From the NCBI RefSeq assembly GCF_900141825.1, contig NZ_FQYQ01000002.1, positions 1 to 64,000 of the forward strand: a stretch of DNA of 64,000 nucleotides. Direction: 5' to 3'. Numbering within the stretch: the stretch's first letter is position 1; every line of letters begins with the position of its first letter. The DNA is from Pseudobutyrivibrio xylanivorans DSM 14809. GTDB lineage: Bacteria; Bacillota; Clostridia; Lachnospirales; Lachnospiraceae. Below the pieces are notes generated by a model that was not told where the DNA came from, made no database searches, and saw only the letters and a list, made by a program, of their open reading frames with translations. Shown here in pieces: positions 1-6,161 of this stretch. A program made the translations under genes and the position numbers.

Positions 1-109
1 CAAGTGCTGAACCAATGCTTTTAAATGTAGAACCGCATGTGATTTCTTGTTCAATATAAGTTCTGTCAGTAAGAGTTAAATGACGTTGTCTTTTCTTTCT
101 GTTTGCCAT
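1..109 (-). CDS. IS30-family transposase, N-terminal fragment (cut by window edge)
   Basis: Reading the minus strand from the ATG at 109-107 gives 36 residues beginning MANRKKRQRHLTLTDRTYIE and then running off the window. The pattern R-H-L-T-L-x-D-R-x-Y-I-E-Q followed by G-x-T-F-K-x-I is the N-terminal helix-turn-helix start of IS30-family transposases (established family knowledge). A good ribosome binding site (GGGAGA) lies 7 nt upstream of the ATG. The rest of the gene, including the DDE catalytic core, lies outside the window, so intactness cannot be judged. It would catalyse excision and integration of its own element. Confidence 0.75.
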   Translation of the reverse strand, partial: MANRKKRQRHLTLTDRTYIEQEITCGSTFKSIGSAL

Positions 110-178
110 AATTAATTCTCCCTGGCAGACAGATAACCACTTACAATCATGAATAATAAAAAATGCTTGTGCAAGACT

Positions 179-221
179 AAATTCCAGTTTGAGAGAAAAA
201 AAGCCCATAAAACCGGAATTT
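179..221. repeat. Imperfect inverted repeat upstream of the IS30-type gene
   Basis: AAATTCCAGTTT at 179-190 and AAACCGGAATTT at 210-221 are inverted repeats with one mismatch, separated by about 19 nt. The pair lies in the 250-bp spacer between the transposase start and the next gene. It could be a hairpin limiting outside transcription into the transposase or part of the element end. I could not identify the terminal inverted repeat or a target duplication, so the IS boundary is undefined. Confidence 0.35.
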
Positions 222-361
222 AAAATTTCACTTAAGGTTCAACAACATTCATAACATCCCCTTCTCTGGATCTTTAACTGTCCTTATTTATGGATATCAA
301 AAAATGCTAAAATTTCTTATCATAAGAAGGCGGAAAGAGGCGGAAAGGATGGTGAGCTATA

Positions 362-1414
362 GTGTATAAACTGGAAATATATCAAAAGCTTGCATACGAA
401 GTGTTAATGTGTAGATGTGAATGCATAAAGATTAACCGTAAAGTGTCATTAGAGGACGATGTTAGAGCATTAAAGGGTGCTGTTGGAAAGTATCCATTAC
501 GCATGGCACAGCTAGGTGTATCTAGTACCGAAGCATTACCTGAAGAAAAGTTACATAAAGCCAAGGCTAATTATATTCAGTATCGTCGAGTGAAGGTTAA
601 TAAACCAGAGATAGTTACTAAAGGCGTTGATAGAATCATGGATAATCTTGCACATATAATTGCTAAATGGGAAGGTCTACTTTTGTATGAGTATGCAAAT
701 GGATTTAGTGATTTTCACGCTGAAAAATTTAGAGATTATATGCTGAATCAATCTAAGGCGATGTTGATGGATAAACAATTCTTATATACAATTGCCGAGA
801 AATATCTAGCTGAAAGGTCATTTGAAAAGAAGAATAATGCCAGATTTGGAGAATGTGTAACTATCTTCATTGACGAGACTATTAAGAATAATCCCTTATC
901 TACTAATGGTGGTGTGATTAGTAATTATAGTTATCTAATTGCTTTAGGTGATTTGAAGAAAGAATCTCAGATCAATTCTGTTAACCTTATATATGAGAAG
1001 GTGGGCGAGGCTCATACAACAACTCATGGCGAGGAAATAACTGCTGAAGCAATTGGTAATGCTTTATTCACGCTACTGTATGAGTACAATTATACTAACG
1101 ACGTGAAGATATTCATTGATAATATGACAGTTAGAGGGCATTGGAAAAAGAGGAAGAAAAACTTTGTCGTTAATAAATGCTTCAGAAGTGTTAGTGTTAA
1201 TTATGTAAACCGAAAGCACAATACTAAGGCAGATGCGTTATCAAGGCAGAACGTGGCACTTACACTGACGCGTAAAGATTTTGATAAGCTAGATAGAATA
1301 AAGCAAATTCCTTTCCCAGCTGCTGCATTCAATCCTCAAAATGATAAATTTAACGATGGTCATAATTGGTTCTCAAATTTCAGAAGTCCGTTCAAGAAAC
1401 GGCTTGCAACATGA
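362..1414 (+). CDS. RNase H-fold-like protein of unknown function
   Basis: 350 residues from a GTG start at 362; the upstream frame is closed by a stop, and a GGAAAGGA stretch lies about 12 nt before the GTG. I do not recognise the N-terminal 160 residues, which are basic and probably helical. The C-terminal half has the spacing of an RNase H-type active site: FIDET with D171, E229 in TAEAIGNALF, D253 in FIDN, and D291 in HNTKADALSR. This last motif resembles the final Asp block of RNase HI domains, including those of retroelements. If the reading is right it would bind or cut RNA-DNA hybrids using divalent metal. It sits between an IS30 gene and a toxin-antitoxin pair, suggesting mobile or accessory origin. 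The domain call rests on motif order alone. Confidence 0.5.
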   Translation: MYKLEIYQKLAYEVLMCRCECIKINRKVSLEDDVRALKGAVGKYPLRMAQLGVSSTEALPEEKLHKAKANYIQYRRVKVNKPEIVTKGVDRIMDNLAHIIAKWEGLLLYEYANGFSDFHAEKFRDYMLNQSKAMLMDKQFLYTIAEKYLAERSFEKKNNARFGECVTIFIDETIKNNPLSTNGGVISNYSYLIALGDLKKESQINSVNLIYEKVGEAHTTTHGEEITAEAIGNALFTLLYEYNYTNDVKIFIDNMTVRGHWKKRKKNFVVNKCFRSVSVNYVNRKHNTKADALSRQNVALTLTRKDFDKLDRIKQIPFPAAAFNPQNDKFNDGHNWFSNFRSPFKKRLAT

Positions 1415-1482
1415 TTGTAACAAAATAGAATTGTAAAGATATAGTTATATCAGAGAATAGTATGATATATGGAGGTATAGAT

Positions 1483-1512
1483 TTGACAGTGATACCACTT
1501 CATATGTATAAT
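1483..1512 (+). promoter_or_regulatory. Promoter of the toxin-antitoxin operon
   Basis: TTGACA at 1483-1488, an 18-bp spacer, then TATAAT at 1507-1512: both hexamers match the sigma-A consensus exactly. Overlapping and just downstream is an inverted repeat (ATAAT at 1509-1513 against ATTAT at 1522-1526), a plausible site for autorepression by the antitoxin. The promoter position excludes the long upstream extension of the antitoxin reading frame beginning at 1462. Confidence 0.75.
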
Positions 1513-1548
1513 AATGATAGAATTATGATATACAAGGAGGGCATGACC

Positions 1549-1815
1549 ATGATTATTAAGCCATCAGCTGCTTTAAGAAACAGTTATTCACAGATATCAG
1601 ATTTAGCTAGAGAATCCGAGGAGCCAATTTTTATTACTGTAAATGGTGAGGGAGATGGAGTATACATGAATATGTATGCTTTTGAAAAGCGCGAGGAAAT
1701 TCTAAATTTACGAGAAAAAGTGCTTCAGGCTGAAGAAGAACGTATACGTGGTGAAAAGACACTTAGTGTTTCAGAGGCGAGAAAACTTTTAAGGGAGAGA
1801 ATGAATGACTTATAA
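1549..1815 (+). CDS. Type II antitoxin, Phd/YefM family
   Basis: 88-residue antitoxin beginning MIIKPSAALRNSYSQISD, typical of the Phd/YefM N-terminus that binds operator DNA; the charged C-terminal helix would wrap the toxin. The frame is open from 1462, but a consensus promoter at 1483-1512 lies inside that extension and AGGAGG at 1535-1540 is 8 nt from the ATG at 1549, so 1549 is the chosen start (ATG at 1543 is possible but only 2 nt from the ribosome binding site). Its last codons overlap the toxin start by 11 nt, giving translational coupling. Such pairs usually autoregulate, with the toxin as co-repressor. Confidence 0.85.
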   Translation: MIIKPSAALRNSYSQISDLARESEEPIFITVNGEGDGVYMNMYAFEKREEILNLREKVLQAEEERIRGEKTLSVSEARKLLRERMNDL

Positions 1816-2128
1816 AGTTGAAATACTTCCCACAGCGTGGAATGACTTAAAATCAATTGAGGATTATTACGCACTGGAATTTGATGTTGCAACTGCAATA
1901 AAAGTTAGTGATTCTATCCTTGATAAAATTGAAAAACTGGAAACTTTTCCAGATATCGGAAATGACACTCCAGATCCTTGGCTTAATAAACGTGGATATA
2001 GAATGCTGATATGCGAAAAGCATGTGGCCATATTTAAAAGGATTGATATTAGTATTTTTATTTATCACATATTTGATACTAGACAAGATTACCCAAAGCT
2101 GTTTAAGAAGCAATTTAAAACTGACTAA
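1805..2128 (+). CDS. Type II toxin, RelE/ParE superfamily
   Basis: 107 residues with the ParE/RelE pattern: an N-terminal strand (YKVEILPTAWNDL), two helices with DYY and a DKIEKL segment, then RGYRMLICEKHVAIFKRI and a C-terminal IYHIFDTRQDYPKLF. The central Arg-Gly-Tyr-Arg and final Asp-Tyr are typical of the family. RelE members cut ribosome-bound mRNA and ParE members poison gyrase; sequence alone does not separate them, though the C-terminal DTRQDY pattern is common in proteins paired with Phd/YefM antitoxins. It starts inside the antitoxin gene and ends about 120 bp before tRNA-Trp. Confidence 0.85.
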   Translation: MTYKVEILPTAWNDLKSIEDYYALEFDVATAIKVSDSILDKIEKLETFPDIGNDTPDPWLNKRGYRMLICEKHVAIFKRIDISIFIYHIFDTRQDYPKLFKKQFKTD

Positions 2129-2249
2129 TAGTAGTATTGGCTTTATTACAGTAACCTATATGATTATTATTAGATAAAGAATAAGAAAACTAAGTGGTTT
2201 ACCTACTAAACCAGAATAATCATAAATGCAGCAGTTTCGCTTACGATTT

Positions 2250-2320
2250 AGGGGACTGGTCAAATGGTATGATAGGGGTCTCCAAAACCTTTGGTGGGAG
2301 TTCGATTCTCTCGTCCCCTG
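2250..2320 (+). tRNA. tRNA-Trp (anticodon CCA)
   Basis: 71-nt cloverleaf. The acceptor stem AGGGGAC (2250-2256) pairs with GTCCCCT, with G as discriminator; D stem GTCA/TGAT; anticodon stem GGGGT/ACCTT (two G-U pairs) around the loop CTCCAAA with anticodon CCA; T arm GGGAG-TTCGATT-CTCTC. The variable loop is 4 nt and the 3' CCA is not encoded. A terminator follows 8 nt later. tRNA genes are common integration targets, and the IS30, RNase H-like and toxin-antitoxin genes lie directly upstream. Confidence 0.93.
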
Positions 2321-2327
2321 TTTGACT

Positions 2328-2373
2328 AAAGTGCTGTAAACATTGAAAATCAATGTTTATAGCACTTTTTTTT
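2328..2373 (+). terminator. Intrinsic terminator after tRNA-Trp
   Basis: A long near-perfect stem (AAAGTGCTGTAAACATTG against CAATGTTTATAGCACTTT) followed by T8 ends the tRNA transcript. Being almost symmetrical, it may also terminate the DUF5131 gene arriving from the other strand. Confidence 0.85.
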
Positions 2374-3175
2374 ACTCAAAATCTAGTCCAGCCCTGTGTG
2401 CCTGGGAATGTTGGAGTTTTCTTGGAATATTATATAGTTTTCCGTCTTTTATCAATTTGGCGCCCGTTTGATGGTAGTAAAATGAAATCCCATTGGTTTT
2501 ACATTGTGCATTGAGCTGTGTTACCCATTCGAAATCACATGGCCTTGCATTTGCACCAGATTCGCCACCAACGCTAACGTGTTTGATAACCGGAGTTCCG
2601 TCGTGGGTCTTGTACTTTTCTATAAAAGGTTCAAGGTCAACTGCTGTAAGCATAGGCTCTATCATGACAGAATGATGAAAGAGTGGGAGAGATAGGTAAA
2701 GTGGAAGCCTTTTGTCGGCCATCTCCTGGTTTTCACAGGTGACTGCTATTATTACATGCTCCCAACCATTGCCCCAATTTGCAGGAAGATTATTAGCAAT
2801 ACGCTCAGGACGTTTAGTAATCATGAAGAAGGAGCAATCCTGTCTTTCGTACATCATATTCCAAGCATCATTTCGCCATTCATCAGCAGCTGGATGGAAG
2901 AAATCTGATGAAAAACAGGTATAAATGTTTGAGCCAGTAGGAATTTTGTAGCGCCCTTTATTTTTCCCTGATTTTAAAACTCTTATAGGCAAATCAAAAT
3001 TTTCTGTTTTGTATACTATTGATGCATCCTTACCTATAGATTCATCGCGACGATACACATAACAATTCAAACACCCAGTGCTAGCTTTGGTGCATCCGTG
3101 CCAAAGGTTCCAATTAGTGGAAATTGGAGGCCTTGGATCAATATTTTCTTCTGAAAATAATGAAAGTTGTTTCAT
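2372..3175 (-). CDS. DUF5131 family protein (phage Gp37/Gp68-like), SOS-controlled
   Basis: 267 residues; start ATG at 3175. The N-terminal NWNLWHGCTKASTGCLNCYV carries Cys28, Cys35 and Cys38 (C-x6-C-x2-C), the hallmark of the DUF5131/Gp37-Gp68 family. The conserved phrases SSDFFHPAADEWR, MITKRPERI and VGGESGANARP also fit. The Cys pattern resembles a three-cysteine iron-sulfur site and radical-SAM-like chemistry has been suggested for the family, but activity is not established. In other genomes these genes often lie beside a three-Cys-motif partner gene (TcmP); none is present here. The promoter, on the minus strand at 3250-3278, contains two LexA-type boxes, pointing to induction by DNA damage. 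Confidence 0.85.
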   Translation of the reverse strand: MKQLSLFSEENIDPRPPISTNWNLWHGCTKASTGCLNCYVYRRDESIGKDASIVYKTENFDLPIRVLKSGKNKGRYKIPTGSNIYTCFSSDFFHPAADEWRNDAWNMMYERQDCSFFMITKRPERIANNLPANWGNGWEHVIIAVTCENQEMADKRLPLYLSLPLFHHSVMIEPMLTAVDLEPFIEKYKTHDGTPVIKHVSVGGESGANARPCDFEWVTQLNAQCKTNGISFYYHQTGAKLIKDGKLYNIPRKLQHSQAHRAGLDFE

Positions 3176-3225
3176 AAATATTCTATAGATACTTTTTCAA
3201 GTATAGACATCTTAATTACATTAAA

Positions 3226-3278
3226 AAACATTTGTTCTGATTTAACTATACTATAGCATTTTCGAACAGATGTTTCAA
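3226..3278 (-). promoter_or_regulatory. Promoter of the DUF5131 gene with two LexA/SOS boxes
   Basis: On the minus strand: TTGAAA (3278-3273), a 17-bp spacer, TATAGT (3255-3250). Within the spacer, CGAACAGATGTTTC at 3263-3276 matches the Bacillus/Firmicute LexA (DinR) consensus CGAACRNRYGTTYC at every position. A second box, GAACAAATGTTT (minus strand, 3237-3226), lies just downstream of the expected start point and matches the core without the outer C pair. Two boxes bracketing a promoter should give tight repression by LexA. Confidence 0.8.
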
Positions 3279-3395
3279 TCGAACAAATTATTAAATATAC
3301 TAGCTTCAAATAAATAACACATTTCAATTGTAGAATTCATCATGTAGGGTATTCAGCTTAATCGTGCTTTTTTTCAGAAAGAATGAGGTATTGCT

Positions 3396-4250
3396 ATGCT
3401 CAGAAAAGTGGAACATCAGGTTCAAGGGTATAGAACACATGATGGCGCAGGAGTTAGCTTAGTTCGTGTAATTGGGTTTAAAACTGTGGAGATATTCGAC
3501 CCATTTTTAATGTTGGATGCCTTTGATTCGACGGATCCTAATGATTATATAGCAGGCTTTCCTATGCATCCCCACAGAGGTATAGAGACTTTTACGTTTC
3601 TTTCTAAGGGTTCTATCATACACGAGGATCATCTTGGAACAAAAGCTGTGATGATTGATGGGGAAGCTCAGTGGCTAACAGCCGGTTCTGGCGCATACCA
3701 TTCTGAAATGCCTCAGCCAGCAGAAAGAATGCTTGGTTTACAGCTTTGGCTTAATATTCCCGCAAAAGACAAAATGACAGCGCCACCTTTTTATCATGGT
3801 GTAATTAATGAAGAGATTCAAACATTCGATTTAGAATCAGGAAAGTTGAGACTACTTGCGGGAAATTATAACGGACATTCAGGCATTCAAGGTAAATATT
3901 TACCACTAGACTATTATGATATTTTCCTTGATGCACATGGTAAATTTGAGATTAATGTTTCAGGAGAAGAAAAATCTATAATGTTGTTTACACTGGAAGG
4001 AGATGCTGTAATTAGTGACACTCATGTCCCTGCAAAGACTGCGGCGAAGCTTGGAAATGGGGATGTTGTCACAATAGAAGCCTGCGATGAGCCAATAGAA
4101 ATCATTTATATGTGTTCAGAAAAACTTGGAGAGCCAATAGCTTGGGGTGGACCTATAGTAATGAACACACAAGAGGAGCTGGAGACAGCTTTCCATGAAA
4201 TTGAAACAGGTCGATTTATTAAACAGACTGCTAAATATGAAAATCAGTAA
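3396..4250 (+). CDS. Pirin family protein
   Basis: 284 residues with two cupin-type beta barrels. The metal ligands are visible as H58 and H60 in MHPHRGIETFTF and H102 and E104 in AYHSEMP, the positions known for pirins. The region GLQLWLNIPAKDKMTAPPFYH is also typical. Bacterial pirins include quercetin 2,3-dioxygenases and proteins that modulate metabolic enzymes; the substrate cannot be inferred. It is monocistronic, divergent from the DUF5131 gene with the SOS promoter between them, and is followed by a 180-bp spacer. Confidence 0.9.
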   Translation: MLRKVEHQVQGYRTHDGAGVSLVRVIGFKTVEIFDPFLMLDAFDSTDPNDYIAGFPMHPHRGIETFTFLSKGSIIHEDHLGTKAVMIDGEAQWLTAGSGAYHSEMPQPAERMLGLQLWLNIPAKDKMTAPPFYHGVINEEIQTFDLESGKLRLLAGNYNGHSGIQGKYLPLDYYDIFLDAHGKFEINVSGEEKSIMLFTLEGDAVISDTHVPAKTAAKLGNGDVVTIEACDEPIEIIYMCSEKLGEPIAWGGPIVMNTQEELETAFHEIETGRFIKQTAKYENQ

Positions 4251-4433
4251 AATAGAATGGAAGAAGTCTAATGCTTTCAAAAAAATTGAATAAAAATCGT
4301 ATTAGTATGCCTACATGTAATTGAATATGAAAATATGGAGTGCTATAATTAATTATAAATATTCAGACAATTCTGTCAGAATACTTTATGGGGGTTTTAT
4401 TAAAAATACGGGGCTTAAAAAAGGAGAAGGGTT

Positions 4434-5657
4434 ATGCTAGCTACATTAGTACCACTATTTTACGAGGACATGTCTGTTGCTTCATATTGCTTATATGCAC
4501 AGAAGGAGAACATGTTCGAAAATCCACATTTACTTGCTGCAGGAAAGTACGATGGAGCAGGTTCAATCGTCGGAATAGAGGTTTTTGAGAGTATTTCAGA
4601 GGACGATTTAGTTGCAAATTGCGATATTATTATTCCTATTAATAATATTTCATTATTTGCTAATATTGAGCAGCAGTTAACTGGTTTTGATGGTCGTATT
4701 GTTCTTCTTATGGACCATACAATAAAACCAGAAGATTCTTATAAAAAGCGCTTGCACGATTTAAAAAGTAAGGGCTTTAAACTTGGAATTAAAGATCTTC
4801 CTATTAATAGCTTAGAAGAATATAAAGCTATGCTTGATGATTTTGATTTATTCCTTGTTAACGCTGATTCAGGTGATATTGTTGAGCAGACTCAGGCTTT
4901 CAAAAAGGTATTGCCAAAAATGACTTTCTGTGCTGAAAATCTTCATTCAAAGGAAGAATTTGATAAGGCAAAGGATTCTGGTTTATTCAAGATATTCGAG
5001 GGTACTTTCTTTAGAGTTCCTATTAATACACAGGATACTGAGGTTACTCCTATTAAAATTAACTATATGAAGCTTATGACTGTTATTAATCAGTCAGATT
5101 TTGATTTAGAGGATGTTGCAAATGTAGTTGCACAGGATCCTGCTTTATCTATTGAGCTTTTAAAGATTGCAAACAAGCTTACTATTAATTCAAATATCAG
5201 ATCAATTAATCAGGCTACAGCCCTTTTGGGACAGAAAGAGATTAGACGTTGGCTCAATACTACTTTGTTCCATGAATTAGCAGCTGGAAAGCCAAACGAG
5301 ATTACAAGACTATCATTAATAAGAGCAAGATTTGCAGAGAATCTTGCACCAGCATTTGATTATGCTATGCGCAAAGATGAATTATTCCTAATGGGATTAT
5401 TCTCACTGCTAAATCTTATTTTAGATATGCCAATGGAAGATGCATTAAACCAGGTTGGTGTTAGTGCAGAAATTAAAAAGGCACTCGTTAATGATGATGG
5501 TATCTTTTCACCTCAGCTTGAGTTCCTTCTTAGCTATGAAGCTGGAGATTGGCAGGAGGTATCTAGACTAATGGTGCTTCAGGATATTGAAATGCATGTT
5601 GTTTATGATGCATATGTTGAAGCTCTTAAGTGGTATGGAGATATGTTTATCGAATAG
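4434..5657 (+). CDS. EAL-like/HDOD signalling protein (YuxH type)
   Basis: 407 residues; ATG preceded by AAAGGAG. Residues 1-200 follow the outline of an EAL barrel, ending with FEGTFFRVP, which corresponds to the QGYFFSKP-type end of EAL domains, but the catalytic Glu-Ala-Leu and metal-binding acidic pairs are not recognisable. Residues 205-400 form an HDOD domain, with VVAQDPALSIELLKIAN and IRSINQATALLGQKEIRRW. This EAL-HDOD arrangement is known in YuxH-like proteins. The EAL part is probably catalytically dead, so a binding or scaffolding role in cyclic-di-GMP-related signalling is likelier than hydrolysis. Single gene with its own terminator. Confidence 0.8.
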   Translation: MLATLVPLFYEDMSVASYCLYAQKENMFENPHLLAAGKYDGAGSIVGIEVFESISEDDLVANCDIIIPINNISLFANIEQQLTGFDGRIVLLMDHTIKPEDSYKKRLHDLKSKGFKLGIKDLPINSLEEYKAMLDDFDLFLVNADSGDIVEQTQAFKKVLPKMTFCAENLHSKEEFDKAKDSGLFKIFEGTFFRVPINTQDTEVTPIKINYMKLMTVINQSDFDLEDVANVVAQDPALSIELLKIANKLTINSNIRSINQATALLGQKEIRRWLNTTLFHELAAGKPNEITRLSLIRARFAENLAPAFDYAMRKDELFLMGLFSLLNLILDMPMEDALNQVGVSAEIKKALVNDDGIFSPQLEFLLSYEAGDWQEVSRLMVLQDIEMHVVYDAYVEALKWYGDMFIE

Positions 5658-5677
5658 TCACATAATATTGTATATCA

Positions 5678-5712
5678 AGCCTCGGATTATTCATATCCGA
5701 GGCTTTGTATTT
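5678..5712 (+). terminator. Intrinsic terminator
   Basis: Stem AGCCTCGGAT/ATCCGAGGCT with a short AT loop, followed by a T-rich tail, 20 nt after the EAL-HDOD gene. Confidence 0.8.
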
Positions 5713-5755
5713 GATATAGGACAAAAGAATTGATTATTTATGAGCAAGATTTACA

Positions 5756-5786
5756 TTGACACGGCTGTGGAAAAATGTTATATAAT
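5756..5786 (+). promoter_or_regulatory. Strong promoter of the HPr-like gene
   Basis: TTGACA at 5756-5761 and TATATAAT at 5779-5786 (17-19 bp spacing depending on register) lie about 50 nt before the start codon. Confidence 0.75.
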
Positions 5787-5836
5787 ACTAAGCAATTTTA
5801 ATTTAGTGTTTGTTTTTGTAATAGGAGTTTTTTACG

Positions 5837-6061
5837 ATGTTTAAAATTAGATTAGAAAATACAGCCGAGGCTGAGGAATTTGTAAAGGCAGCTGCTCAGT
5901 GTGGCGGAGACGTAGATTTACATAGCGGAGTAGTTTACATCGATGGAAAGTCACTTTTAGGAGTTATCGCAATGGGTATCAAGAGAGAGATGAGTGTTCA
6001 TCTTAACAACCCAGAAGATTATTCATTAAAGAAAGCTGTACAAAAGTTCGTTGTTGCATAA
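5837..6061 (+). CDS. HPr-like protein lacking the phosphorylatable His
   Basis: 74 residues, slightly shorter than PTS HPr (about 85). The central DGKSLLGVIAMGI matches the Ser46 region of HPr (KSIMGVMSLGI type). The N-terminal segment where HPr has GLHARPA reads LENTAEAEEFVKAA, with no His at the active position. It therefore cannot carry phosphate in the normal PTS relay, but may keep a regulatory (Crh-like) role through the Ser, or be a structural relative. Own promoter and terminator, so an independent, probably well-expressed gene. Confidence 0.75.
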   Translation: MFKIRLENTAEAEEFVKAAAQCGGDVDLHSGVVYIDGKSLLGVIAMGIKREMSVHLNNPEDYSLKKAVQKFVVA

Positions 6062-6080
6062 AATCGAATAATGTATAATT

Positions 6081-6112
6081 AAGCCTGTGAGATATTCACA
6101 GGCTTTTTCTTT
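6081..6112 (+). terminator. Intrinsic terminator
   Basis: Stem AAGCCTGTGA/TCACAGGCTT with a 5-nt loop and a T-rich tail after the HPr-like gene. Confidence 0.85.
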
Positions 6113-6161
6113 GCAAAAAGCACAGGTGAGTTTCTTATTTTATAGAGAGAATAAGTAATAA

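Noticed and set aside
1418-1438. TGTAAC and TGTAAA near 1418-1436 as a pilus-type operator
   Set aside because: Spacing is not 11 bp and the second copy differs; no -10 at the required distance.
1462-1548. N-terminal extension of the antitoxin frame from 1462
   Set aside because: A consensus promoter (TTGACA-18-TATAAT, 1483-1512) lies inside it, and the ribosome binding site at 1535-1540 favours ATG 1549.
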